The notes: a model not told the origin generated them from the letters alone. Counted from the stretch's first letter, positions 6,259 through 14,375 are shown. The stretch: 19,347 nt of DNA from an uncultured Moraxella sp. (GCA_937975585.1 CALJUC010000200.1:1-19347); one strand, 5' to 3'. Numbers and translations: made by a program.

Positions 6259-8220
6259 ATGGCGTTAATTCATTTACGAGATATTCATTTGGCGTTTGGC
6301 GTGGCTCCGATTTTGGATGGAGTGGATTTTAATATCGAGCCAAACGAGCGTGTGTGCTTGATTGGGCGTAATGGCGAGGGCAAATCGAGCCTGTTTAAAG
6401 TCATTAGTGGTCAAATCAAAGCGGATAGCGGTGAATACCAAATCAGCGGTAACCTCAAAATCGCCATGCTGGAGCAAGATATCCCGGAAACCACAGGCAA
6501 GGTCGCTGATATCGTGATGGCCGGTGCCGGTAACGTGGTCAATCTGTTAAAAGACTACGAAACCGCCAGTCATGCCTGTGCTGAGGGCGATATGGCGGCC
6601 TGTCAGCGTATGTCAGATTTACAGCATGCCATTGATGATGCGCATGGTTGGGACTTACAACGTGAAGTGCAGACCTTGCTGTCGATGATGGGTTTGGATG
6701 GTGAAGCGGATTTGAGTGAGTTGTCAGGTGGGCGTAAACGCCGCGTTCTGTTAGCGCGCGCTTTAATTACCAAGCCTGATGTACTACTCCTTGATGAACC
6801 AACCAACCATTTGGACGTTGAAAGTATCGAATGGCTTGAGCAGTTTTTGCTCAATGCTCAAGGCTTAACGCTACTCTTCATCTCGCATGACCGCGCCTTT
6901 ATTGACAAAGTGGCCACGCGCATTGTCGAGCTTGACCGTGGTATCTTGCGTAGCTATGACGTCACCCAAGGGGTCAAAGGTTACGCACGTTACCAAGAAC
7001 TCAAAGAAATGCAGTTGGTCGCTGAAGAAAAAGCCAATGCCAACTTTGATAAAAGACTCGCTGAAGAAGAAGTCTGGATTCGCCAAGGTATCAAAGCGCG
7101 TCGTACCCGTAATGAAGGCCGCGTTCGTGCGCTAAAAGCATTACGCGAAGAGCGTAAAGCACGCCGTGAGCAAGTCGGCCAAGTCAATATCAGTATGAAT
7201 GACGGTGACAGCAGTGGCAAACTGGTTTGTAACGTCAAACACCTAAACCTCGCTTATGACAATAAAGTGTTGGTTAAGGACTTTACCACTAGTATCATTC
7301 GTGGCGACCGTATTGGTATTGTCGGTAAAAACGGTGTCGGTAAATCGACCTTGATTCATGCGATTTTGGGTCTTGACCAACCGGACATTATCAAAACGGG
7401 CTCGGTCAAACTCGGCACGAACTTGCAAATCGCCTTCTTAGACCAATTACGTGACCAGCTCGACCTTGAAGCAACCGTGGTACAAAATGTCGCGGAAGGC
7501 TCGGACTTTGTCGAAGTGGGTGGTAAGAAAAAACACATTATCGGTTATTTGCAAGACTTCTTGTTTGCCCCAGAACGTGCGCGCACCCCCGTTAAAGCCT
7601 TATCCGGTGGTGAGCGTAACCGTGTGTTATTAGCCAAGCAGCTGTTAAAACCCGCCAATATCTTGGTACTCGACGAACCAACCAACGACTTGGATATGGC
7701 GACCCTTGAGCTACTCGAAGAAGCGGTTGATAGCTTTAACGGTACGATTTTGCTGATTAGCCATGACCGTACCTTTATGGATAACGTGGTTACCTCAACG
7801 TGGGTATTTGATACCGACGCAGATGGCAATGGCATTGTCAAAGAATATGTCGGCGGTTATCAAGACTACCTAGAACAAAAAGCACGCGAAGACAAAGCCC
7901 AAGCGGCCAAACAACCTAAAATGGAAAAGGTCGAAAAAGCAGATAAGCCAAAAGTTTCCCCTGTTGAAGCCTCAACTAGGGCCACCCCTGCCCCCGCTGC
8001 TAAGAAAAAGCTCAGCTATAAAGAACAACGCGAGCTTGATAGCTTACCGCAAGAAATTGCAGAATTAGAAGCGGAACAAGCGGATTTGCAAGCCAAATTA
8101 GCCGATGGTTCTTGGTTCGTCAGTGACCTAGATGCCGCGACCAAAGCCAGTGAACGCTTAACAGAAATTGATGATTTATTGTTAGAAAAACTAGAGCGTT
8201 GGGAATTTTTGGATAACTAA
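6259..8220 (+). CDS. uup: ABC-F ATPase Uup
   Basis: A 653-residue soluble ABC-F protein with two ATP-binding cassettes and no membrane segments. Cassette 1: Walker A GRNGEGKS (about 36-43), signature LSGGRKRR (from 155), Walker B LLLDEPTNHLD (D179/E180), switch FISHDR. A charged linker helix pair rich in Lys/Arg/Glu follows (roughly 240-310). Cassette 2: GKNGVGKST (about 356-364), LSGGERNR (448), LVLDEPTNDLD (about 472), LISHDR. The tail is a low-complexity Lys/Ala/Pro stretch and a C-terminal coiled coil (KLSYKEQRELDSLPQEIAELEAEQADL), the hallmark that marks Uup within ABC-F. E. coli Uup affects precise transposon excision and ribosome-related functions. ATG 6259 has TGAGA upstream; TTG 6244 in frame is rejected. 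It is followed by a strong terminator. Confidence 0.95.
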   Translation: MALIHLRDIHLAFGVAPILDGVDFNIEPNERVCLIGRNGEGKSSLFKVISGQIKADSGEYQISGNLKIAMLEQDIPETTGKVADIVMAGAGNVVNLLKDYETASHACAEGDMAACQRMSDLQHAIDDAHGWDLQREVQTLLSMMGLDGEADLSELSGGRKRRVLLARALITKPDVLLLDEPTNHLDVESIEWLEQFLLNAQGLTLLFISHDRAFIDKVATRIVELDRGILRSYDVTQGVKGYARYQELKEMQLVAEEKANANFDKRLAEEEVWIRQGIKARRTRNEGRVRALKALREERKARREQVGQVNISMNDGDSSGKLVCNVKHLNLAYDNKVLVKDFTTSIIRGDRIGIVGKNGVGKSTLIHAILGLDQPDIIKTGSVKLGTNLQIAFLDQLRDQLDLEATVVQNVAEGSDFVEVGGKKKHIIGYLQDFLFAPERARTPVKALSGGERNRVLLAKQLLKPANILVLDEPTNDLDMATLELLEEAVDSFNGTILLISHDRTFMDNVVTSTWVFDTDADGNGIVKEYVGGYQDYLEQKAREDKAQAAKQPKMEKVEKADKPKVSPVEASTRATPAPAAKKKLSYKEQRELDSLPQEIAELEAEQADLQAKLADGSWFVSDLDAATKASERLTEIDDLLLEKLERWEFLDN

Positions 8221-8232
8221 ACTCTAAGCCAT

Positions 8233-8267
8233 AAAAAAGGGCGCCATTGAATTGGGTGCCCTTTTTT
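8233..8267. terminator. Bidirectional intrinsic terminator (uup / pssA)
   Basis: A 13-bp stem (AAAAAAGGGCGCC at 8233-8245 with GGTGCCCTTTTTT at 8255-8267, one G-U pair) encloses a 9-nt loop. It is GC-rich at the core with U-tracts on both strands and serves two convergent genes. Confidence 0.88.
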
Positions 8268-8289
8268 ATTATTTGAAACAGCAAGAAAT

Positions 8290-9192
8290 TTAAGCGGGTT
8301 TTACTCGACGTGGTTGTTTCATTTTATGCCATAAGGCGGTGACCAAACCTGATAACGCATAAATTACGCTAATTGCTAATAAACCGGCTGGGATATCGTA
8401 TAGCACGATACCTAGCACAAAGACGATTAAAATCAAGGCAACGAATGGTACACGTTTTTTGTCAAACTCTTTAAAGCTGTAGTATTTGACATTACTCACC
8501 ATTAATAGACCAACGACTACCACCCATACGGCCGCTAGGATTTGGAAGCTTAAGTCAAAGCGTGGCAACACTTTTTCCCAGTCCATGTGCACCATGACAA
8601 AGGTGGTAATCAAAATCGCTGCCAATGGGCTTGCCACACCGATAAAGTATTTTTTATCGACCACACCGATTTGGACATTAAAGCGAGCCAAACGCATCGC
8701 TGCACAGGCCGCATATACAAACGCACAGGCAATACCGATACGCCCAAGCGGCTGCAACGCGTAGTTATAAATCAGCAACGCAGGCGCTAAACCAAACGCA
8801 ATACAGTCAGCCAATGAGTCCATCTGTTCACCAAATGGGCTTTGGGCATTAAACATACGTGCTGCCCGACCATCAAGACCATCTAATAGCGCGGATACAA
8901 AAATCGCGATACAAGCACGCCCAAAGTGGCCTTCACCAAGCGAACTTTGGGTAATCGAATAAAATGCGGCAAGCAGTGACAATAAGGTAAATGAGTTGGG
9001 AATCAAATACACGCCTTTTTGGGCAATGGTCTTATCGGCGACACGCTCATGCTCAATCACTTCAAAGGTCAAGCCATCATAGTTGTCATGTTCCGCCAAA
9101 TGCACCGGATCCACCATGGGCGGCTGTTCCGTTTTTGGCGTTTTTACCAATTTTTCATGTACTAAGTCATTATCGACCTTATTGTCCACCAT
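8290..9192 (-). CDS. pssA: CDP-diacylglycerol-serine O-phosphatidyltransferase
   Basis: It transfers phosphatidyl from CDP-diacylglycerol to serine, giving phosphatidylserine, the precursor of phosphatidylethanolamine, in the inner membrane. The 300-residue protein has the complete CDP-alcohol phosphotransferase motif D-x2-D-G-x2-A-R-x8-G-x3-D-x3-D at D104, D107, G108, A111, R112, G121, D125 and D129. Hydrophobic segments (roughly 62-80, 92-104, 130-175, 185-200 and three more to the C-terminus) fit an integral membrane enzyme of the type II Pss class, unlike the peripheral PLD-type PssA of E. coli. About 60 hydrophilic residues precede the first membrane segment. The start at 9192 has AAGGA seven bases upstream. 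rlmJ lies upstream on the same strand, 127 bp away. Confidence 0.93.
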   Translation of the reverse strand: MVDNKVDNDLVHEKLVKTPKTEQPPMVDPVHLAEHDNYDGLTFEVIEHERVADKTIAQKGVYLIPNSFTLLSLLAAFYSITQSSLGEGHFGRACIAIFVSALLDGLDGRAARMFNAQSPFGEQMDSLADCIAFGLAPALLIYNYALQPLGRIGIACAFVYAACAAMRLARFNVQIGVVDKKYFIGVASPLAAILITTFVMVHMDWEKVLPRFDLSFQILAAVWVVVVGLLMVSNVKYYSFKEFDKKRVPFVALILIVFVLGIVLYDIPAGLLAISVIYALSGLVTALWHKMKQPRRVKPA

Positions 9193-9253
9193 AACAACAT
9201 CCTTAATTTTTTTTTAATTATTTATGATAATTTACTTTACCGGTATTTAAATC

Positions 9254-9303
9254 TTGCCCAAATCGCGTTTCACAACGCGACTATACCCAACTATGCTTGG
9301 GCG
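9254..9303 (-). other. Structured intergenic element between rlmJ and pssA
   Basis: A perfect 7-bp hairpin (TCGCGTT 9263-9269 / AACGCGA 9274-9280, TCAC loop) is enclosed by GCCCAA (9256-9261) and TTGGGC (9297-9302). TTGGG can instead pair with the nearer CCCAA at 9286-9290. No T-tract adjoins the stem, so it is not a standard rlmJ terminator; it may act as an attenuating or processing structure in the pssA leader. Confidence 0.4.
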
Positions 9304-9319
9304 AATGTGATCGGCTAAC

Positions 9320-10219
9320 TTATTCGCCGACCAACCATTGTACTTTGGTTTTTTGATCCACACTCATCATCGGACTGTCTGGATGTTGTAAAATCGGTTG
9401 TAAGTATTGCAAAATCTCTTCGGCCTTACTATCAAACTGCCAAGGCGGATTGATAATCAACATACCCGTACCATTTAAGCCCATTGGCAAATCTGGTGGA
9501 TATACATTCAGCTCAAGCACCAATTGACGGCGAATCTCGGTACGTTTCATTTTTTTATAAAACAATTCAACCGCGTCGGTATTTTTAAGCGGATACCACA
9601 AAGCAAAGATACCATTCGACCATTTTTTATGCGCTTTGACCAACAAATCAACCAAGGCACCAAAGTCACGGTGTTCTTGCTCAAACGGTGGATCAATCAA
9701 AATCAGACCGCGCTTTTCTGCCGGAGGAATGACTGCGGTAATGCCTTCATAAGCGTTACGATGCGCGATACCAATCGGTAATTGGTGCAACTGGTAATTT
9801 AGCGCATCATATTCATCGGCTTTCCATTCAAATGCATCGGCACGGATATGGATATCAGGATTGGCTTCTTCTTGTTTTTCCACGTGATGCGCGATAAACC
9901 AAGGTGAACCTGGATACACATGTTTGTCATAAAACTGTTTAGCAAAGCTGATATCATCAAGATAAGTCTGCACGGCTGTCGGGACTTTATCCGCTGGATG
10001 TTCAGCCACATGCTCAAGAAGTTTGGTAATACCACGGCTGGCTTCACCGGTTTTTTTGGCCTCATCACTGGCCAGTGAGTACAGGCCACGCCCGCCATAC
10101 GCGTCAAGCACGTAATACGGCTTGGGTTTTTGACTGATTTGCTCAAGCAGTTGTAATAGTAAAACGTGTTTGACCACATCGGCAAAGTTGCCCGCATGGT
10201 AGCTGTGTAGGTAATTCAT
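9320..10219 (-). CDS. rlmJ: 23S rRNA (adenine(2030)-N6)-methyltransferase RlmJ
   Basis: RlmJ uses S-adenosylmethionine to methylate N6 of A2030 in 23S rRNA. The 299-residue protein starts with the family's MNYLHSYHAGNFADVVKH (HSFHAGNHADVLKH in E. coli). It has the SAM-binding LDAYGGRGLY (38-47), the conserved VYPGSP (about 101-106) and the catalytic N6-adenine motif DPPF at 176-179 in RGLILIDPPFE. GIFALWYPL and GTGMLIINPPW follow. The length is close to E. coli RlmJ (280). The ATG at 10219 has only a weak upstream GAAG, but homology supports it exactly. It is divergent from the GFA-family gene and upstream of pssA on the same strand. Confidence 0.95.
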   Translation of the reverse strand: MNYLHSYHAGNFADVVKHVLLLQLLEQISQKPKPYYVLDAYGGRGLYSLASDEAKKTGEASRGITKLLEHVAEHPADKVPTAVQTYLDDISFAKQFYDKHVYPGSPWFIAHHVEKQEEANPDIHIRADAFEWKADEYDALNYQLHQLPIGIAHRNAYEGITAVIPPAEKRGLILIDPPFEQEHRDFGALVDLLVKAHKKWSNGIFALWYPLKNTDAVELFYKKMKRTEIRRQLVLELNVYPPDLPMGLNGTGMLIINPPWQFDSKAEEILQYLQPILQHPDSPMMSVDQKTKVQWLVGE

Positions 10220-10332
10220 AGTAATAAAGCTTCGCTGAAAGTTAAGTTGTATGGTAGCATATTTGTCAGTGTGCGCAAAATGCCGATTTTAGCTGAGCGA
10301 ATCATCTTAGCACTTTGCTTAAGGAGAATCGC

Positions 10333-10761
10333 ATGTCGTATCATGGCTCATGTTTGTGTGGTGGCATTCGTTATACTGTTGACGGTGAATTGGGAAGTTT
10401 TAGCCTGTGCCACTGTACCCGTTGCCAAAAGGCAAATGGCAGTGCTTTTTCAGCGGGTGTCACCGTGAGTCCCGACCAAGTCCACCTCAGTGACCCGCAT
10501 GGTTATTTAACTGCTTATCAATCCTCGTCCGAGGTGTTACGCTATTTTTGTCGTCATTGTGGCTCGCCGCTGTATACGCTGCGCCCCTACACTGATGCCC
10601 GCACCATGCGTCTGCGGGCGGGTACGCTAGATACACCGATTGATACCAAGCCGATGTTTCATATTTTTTATGCGGACAAAGCGCCTTGGTTTGAGGCAGC
10701 CGATAATGCGCCTAAGCACACTGCCGGATTGGACAGTTCACTCTGCGACGCACGACCTTAA
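10333..10761 (+). CDS. GFA-family (Mss4-like) zinc-binding protein
   Basis: A 142-residue protein of the glutathione-dependent formaldehyde-activating (GFA) family. The zinc-site cysteines are all present: C7 and C9 in CLCGG, C26, C28 and C31 in CHCTRC, and C73 and C76 in CRHCG. The fold is small and beta-rich, and the protein is cytosolic. Most family members, unlike Gfa itself, have no proven substrate, so the name gives the family, not the reaction. The start is decided by AAGGAG (10321-10326) six bases before ATG 10333; an in-frame TTG at 10315 lies upstream of this ribosome site and is rejected. The stop is 23 bp before the dioxygenase gene, so the two are probably one transcript. Gene neighbourhood gives no formaldehyde dehydrogenase. 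Confidence 0.87.
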   Translation: MSYHGSCLCGGIRYTVDGELGSFSLCHCTRCQKANGSAFSAGVTVSPDQVHLSDPHGYLTAYQSSSEVLRYFCRHCGSPLYTLRPYTDARTMRLRAGTLDTPIDTKPMFHIFYADKAPWFEAADNAPKHTAGLDSSLCDARP

Positions 10762-10784
10762 GTTTTTTATTTGTTGGAAAAAAA

Positions 10785-11402
10785 ATGACGCAACTTTTGA
10801 TGCCAGACAGCGACCAACCTTGGGTGCAAGACTGGGATAGCCGCATTGATGACGAGCAATTAGACCAACTGGCCAACACGGGCTATATCATGCTGGATGA
10901 CTGCTTTAATCAGCAATTATTGCACGCGCTGCAGCAAGAAAGTGGCTTTATCGAGTACCAAGCCGCGCATTTGACGGCTGGCGAGCGTTTGACCGAGATC
11001 CGTGGTGATAATATTCGATGGATTGATGCGCAGTGTCCGGCAGGGCTTACCTATTTGCGTCAAATTGAAGCCTTGGCACAGTTTTTTAATCGCACCCTAT
11101 ATACTGGCATCCGCCACAGTGAAGCACATTATGCTTGCTATCCGCCCGGTTATGGTTATCAATGGCATAGCGACAACCCACGCGGTCGTGATGAACGCGT
11201 GTTATCGGCAGTGTTTTATCTCAACGCTGAATGGTCAGCCGATGATGGCGGCGAAATCGTCTTGATTGACAAACAAAATAACACCCAAGCATTACTACCA
11301 AAGGCCAATCGCTTGGTGGTGTTTGACAGTAATTTGCAACACCAAGTTACTGTGACCCAACGTGAACGTTTTTCGATTGCCACCTGGATGAGAAGAGGTT
11401 GA
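10785..11402 (+). CDS. 2-oxoglutarate/Fe(II) dioxygenase of the PHD/EGLN-like prolyl 4-hydroxylase type
   Basis: A 205-residue non-haem iron dioxygenase. The iron triad is H128-x-D130 (QWHSDN) and H186 (LQHQV). R195, nine residues after the distal histidine, is the expected 2-oxoglutarate-binding arginine. It also has EIRGDNIRWID (71-81), YPPGYGYQWHSDNPRGRDER (119-138), VFYLNAEW and GGEIVL. The IRGD-x-I-x-WI segment and HxDNP-x-G followed by arginine are features of animal HIF prolyl hydroxylases and of bacterial PHDs. A characterised Pseudomonas member hydroxylates a proline of elongation factor Tu. Prolyl hydroxylation is therefore the likely reaction, but the target here is inferred. It follows the GFA gene by 23 bp and is tail to tail with argO, without a terminator. 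Confidence 0.85.
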   Translation: MTQLLMPDSDQPWVQDWDSRIDDEQLDQLANTGYIMLDDCFNQQLLHALQQESGFIEYQAAHLTAGERLTEIRGDNIRWIDAQCPAGLTYLRQIEALAQFFNRTLYTGIRHSEAHYACYPPGYGYQWHSDNPRGRDERVLSAVFYLNAEWSADDGGEIVLIDKQNNTQALLPKANRLVVFDSNLQHQVTVTQRERFSIATWMRRG

Positions 11403-11462
11403 TGAGAAACGACTGATGCGACGCTATTAATACTGAGCCTTAAAAAAGAAAAAGTATACGCA

Positions 11463-12062
11463 TTAGCCGAATAGCAACGACAACGCAATCCCCCACATCA
11501 CTAGCCCAATGATGATATCCAATATCTGCCAAGCTTTTGGTTTGGCAAATATTGGTTGTAATAGCCTTGCCCCATAACCCAATCCAAAAAAGAACATAAA
11601 TGACGCGCTCATCGCGCCCAGTGCAAAGGCGACTTTATTGCTAAACTGCGAGGCAATTGTGCCAATCAACACCACGGTATCAAGATAAACATGTGGATTG
11701 AGCCAAGTAAATGCCAAACACATGGCAGTCACTTGCCATAAACTGGCGACTTCTTTACCCTCGGCCACCAATGACTGCTGCTGGGTAAACGCATTGTACA
11801 GACTACGCCCCCCGTAAAACGCCAAAAATAATGCCCCCGCATATTTGGCGATACTGACCACTTGTGGAAACTGGCTAAGCACTTTGCCAAAGCCAAACAC
11901 CCCGGCCGAAATCAGCAGCGCATCGGACACCGCACAAATCAAACACACGACAAACACAAACTGCCGCATTAACCCTTGCTTAAGCACAAAGGCATTTTGC
12001 GCGCCAATCGCTATAATCAGCGAAAAACCTAACCCCATCCCCGAAAGATACTGCTGCCACAC
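11463..12062 (-). CDS. argO: LysE/ArgO-family basic amino acid exporter
   Basis: An inner-membrane exporter of 199 residues that by family expels arginine and/or lysine. It has the LysE/ArgO hallmarks GAQNAFVLKQG (about 21-31) in the first helix and TWLNPHVYLDTVVLIG (about 118-133), with roughly six hydrophobic segments over the whole length. The start is GTG at 12062, with GGGG seven bases upstream; the protein then begins MWQQYLSG as in relatives. It is divergent from a LysR regulator of ArgP/LysG type, the classic arrangement in which the regulator senses lysine or arginine and controls the exporter. Whether lysine or arginine is the main substrate cannot be told from sequence; adjacency to dapE favours lysine. 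Confidence 0.92.
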   Translation of the reverse strand: MWQQYLSGMGLGFSLIIAIGAQNAFVLKQGLMRQFVFVVCLICAVSDALLISAGVFGFGKVLSQFPQVVSIAKYAGALFLAFYGGRSLYNAFTQQQSLVAEGKEVASLWQVTAMCLAFTWLNPHVYLDTVVLIGTIASQFSNKVAFALGAMSASFMFFFGLGYGARLLQPIFAKPKAWQILDIIIGLVMWGIALSLLFG

Positions 12063-12181
12063 CGTCTTGCCCCTAACTTTTAATCACACATTGTCATAGT
12101 ATCGATAAAATCTGCCAAAACGCCATAAGTTTAAATTTATTTAAGCTATACTAAGATTTTTTTAGGCTGTAGGATTAGCGC
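12063..12181. promoter_or_regulatory. Divergent argO-argP promoter region
   Basis: A 119-bp region between two GTG-started divergent genes. For argP, TTTAAA (12130-12135) and TAAGAT (12152-12157), 16 bases apart, or TATACT (12147-12152), could serve. For argO on the minus strand, TTGGCA and GACAAT spaced by 17 bases are a candidate. A dyad at 12128-12147 overlaps the putative argP promoter, as expected for an autoregulating LysR protein. Confidence 0.5.
12128..12147. promoter_or_regulatory. Candidate ArgP/LysG operator dyad
   Basis: AGTTTAAAT and ATTTAAGCT form an inverted repeat around a central TT, matching at 8 of 9 positions. It lies about 35 bp before the argP start and 65 bp from the argO start. 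Size and symmetry fit a LysR-type recognition site. Confidence 0.5.
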
Positions 12182-13096
12182 GTGTTACCAACAGATAGCT
12201 TATTAGACCAACGTCAGTGTGCGGCCTTTACCGCTGTTGCGGCAACGGGTAGTTTTGAAAAAGCCGCGCAGCAGTTATTTATTACCCCATCTGCGGTGTC
12301 GCTTCGCGTTCAAGCACTGGAAAAACAACTGGGCGTACTGCTGATTGAGCGCACGCGCCCGTGTCAACTCACTCAAGCCGGCAACACCTTATTGCAGTTT
12401 TTGCATAATCAACAGCGCTTACACCAAGACCTATTGCAACAACTAAAACAACCCGTTCAGCACAATTTTTATCCGGTCAAAATCGGTCTGAATGCCGACT
12501 CCTTGGCGACTTGGTTTTTGGATGCGACAGCCGATATTGTCAAGCGGCAGCGGATTTTGCTCAATCTGCATATCGATGACCAATCCCAAACCCACCAACT
12601 ACTGAAGTCCGGCAAAGTACAAGCCTGCATTAGCGATGAAGCCAAGCCCATGCAAGGGTGTGCTGCGGTGTCACTGGGTACTATGCCCTATAAGCTATAC
12701 GCCAGTCCTGACTTTATCACACACTACTTTGCCGATGGCATAACTCGCCAATCCTTATTCAACGCGCCTGCGGTAATTTTTAATGATAAAGACCGGATTC
12801 ATGACCGCTTTATTCAGCAGCGATTTGGCATCTATCAGCCCAGTTATGGCTATCACTTGGTACCCTCTTCTGAATCATTTATAACGGCGATTGCACAAGG
12901 CTTGGGCTATGGCATGTTACCTGTCCTACAAGTCAAATTGGCGCCTCAAACGATTAGCCAGTCGTTGGTCGAGTTATTGCCTGATGCTACCTTAGACATT
13001 CCCTTATATTGGCATCATTGGCGCAATCAATCTGCGAGAATGCAAGCGTTTAGCGATGAGATTGTTTATAATGCGCAAATTCAATTAAATTTGTAG
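12182..13096 (+). CDS. argP: LysR-family regulator ArgP/LysG type
   Basis: A 304-residue LysR-type transcription factor. The N-terminal winged helix-turn-helix spans about residues 10-69 (QCAAFTAVAATGSFEKAAQQLFITPSAVSLRVQALEKQLG). The effector domain follows, with ArgP-specific stretches such as IGLNADSLATWFL, RILLNLHIDDQSQT, DRIHDRFIQQRFG, SSESFITAIAQGLGYGMLP and LYWHHW, nearly co-linear with E. coli ArgP. ArgP/LysG proteins sense lysine and/or arginine, activate the exporter gene and, in E. coli, also act on dap and lys genes. The GTG start has AGGA seven bases upstream. It is divergent from argO and 20 bp upstream of dapE, so regulator and biosynthetic gene are probably co-transcribed. Confidence 0.93.
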   Translation: MLPTDSLLDQRQCAAFTAVAATGSFEKAAQQLFITPSAVSLRVQALEKQLGVLLIERTRPCQLTQAGNTLLQFLHNQQRLHQDLLQQLKQPVQHNFYPVKIGLNADSLATWFLDATADIVKRQRILLNLHIDDQSQTHQLLKSGKVQACISDEAKPMQGCAAVSLGTMPYKLYASPDFITHYFADGITRQSLFNAPAVIFNDKDRIHDRFIQQRFGIYQPSYGYHLVPSSESFITAIAQGLGYGMLPVLQVKLAPQTISQSLVELLPDATLDIPLYWHHWRNQSARMQAFSDEIVYNAQIQLNL

Positions 13097-13116
13097 ATTC
13101 TGTAATAGGACATAGC

Positions 13117-14340
13117 ATGTCAAACACACCGCAACTTGCCCCACTCGTCGATGCCGATAATTTTCAACAAGCCACATTAGATTTTAGCCTTGCGTTGATG
13201 CGTGAGCCCTCAGTCACCCCAGATGACCAAGATTGTCAAGATATGCTTGCCAAGCGCTTAGAAGCGTTGGGATTTGAGTGCGAGTTCTTGTATTTTGGTG
13301 ATAAAGATGCGGTGGGTCGCAATGCCCAAGTCAAAAACCTTTGGGCGATTCGTCGCGGTAAAACTGACGCGCCGGTATTATGCTTTGCCGGTCACACTGA
13401 TGTCGTACCAACCGGTGATGTAACCAAGTGGACTTATCCGCCGTTTGAACCGACCATCAAAGATGGGATGCTGTATGGCCGTGGTGCCGCAGATATGAAA
13501 ACCGCGATTGCTGCCTTTACCGTGGCTGTGGAAAACTTTATCAAAATCCACCCTGACCATGATGGCGCGATTGCGTTCTTGATTACTTCCGATGAAGAAG
13601 GCCCCTCGGTTAATGGCACGGTCAAAGTCGTAGAAACGCTAAAATCACGCAACCAACCGATTACCTATTGTTTGGTGGGTGAGCCCTCAAGCACGCATAC
13701 CTTAGGCGATGTCATCAAAAACGGCCGACGCGGCTCATTGGGTGCGGTACTCACCGTCACCGGAAAACAAGGTCATGTCGCCTACCCGCATTTGGCCGTC
13801 AATCCAATTCATGCCACCATGCCCGCCCTAGCCGAACTTTGCGCGCAAACGTGGGATAAGGGCAATGCGTATTTTCCGGCTACCTCCATGCAGATTTCAA
13901 ACTTAAATGCCGGTACCGGTGCCAATAACGTGATTCCGGCAAACTTAACCGCTGAGTTTAACTTCCGTTTTTCGACCGAAACTACTGACGAACAGCTAAA
14001 AGCCACCACCCATGCGATTTTTGACAAGCACTTTGCCAATAGCCAAGCCAGCTACCAAATCGAATGGAAACTCTCGGGTAATCCGTTTTTGACCCCACAA
14101 GGCAAATTAGTAGGCGCATGTCAGTCTGCTATTCAATCGATAACGGGTACAGAAACCGAGCTATCAACCTCAGGCGGTACGTCAGATGGACGTTTTATTG
14201 CGCCGATGGGTGCAGAGGTGGTTGAGCTTGGCGTGCGTAATGCCACCATCCACCAAGTCGATGAGCGTGTGGAATTGGAAGATTTGGGCAAACTCACCCA
14301 TATCTATGCCCAAATATTACAAAACTTGCTTATCGTGTAA
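13117..14340 (+). CDS. dapE: Succinyl-diaminopimelate desuccinylase
   Basis: DapE hydrolyses N-succinyl-LL-2,6-diaminopimelate to LL-diaminopimelate and succinate in the lysine and peptidoglycan precursor pathway. The 407-residue M20-family protein keeps the whole di-zinc site: H93 and D95 in AGHTDVVPTGD, D126 in GRGAADMK, catalytic E160 and ligand E161 in TSDEEG, E189 in VGEPSS and H379 in ATIHQVDE. The spacing to H93 through E189 equals that of the characterised Haemophilus enzyme. It is slightly longer than usual (about 375-380) because of an N-terminal extension. GGA lies about seven bases before the ATG. It probably shares a transcript with argP and is followed by a palindromic region rather than a typical terminator. 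Confidence 0.96.
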   Translation: MSNTPQLAPLVDADNFQQATLDFSLALMREPSVTPDDQDCQDMLAKRLEALGFECEFLYFGDKDAVGRNAQVKNLWAIRRGKTDAPVLCFAGHTDVVPTGDVTKWTYPPFEPTIKDGMLYGRGAADMKTAIAAFTVAVENFIKIHPDHDGAIAFLITSDEEGPSVNGTVKVVETLKSRNQPITYCLVGEPSSTHTLGDVIKNGRRGSLGAVLTVTGKQGHVAYPHLAVNPIHATMPALAELCAQTWDKGNAYFPATSMQISNLNAGTGANNVIPANLTAEFNFRFSTETTDEQLKATTHAIFDKHFANSQASYQIEWKLSGNPFLTPQGKLVGACQSAIQSITGTETELSTSGGTSDGRFIAPMGAEVVELGVRNATIHQVDERVELEDLGKLTHIYAQILQNLLIV

Positions 14341-14375
14341 CCACTGACACCTTGTATCCCAAGCCAGTTTTTGCA

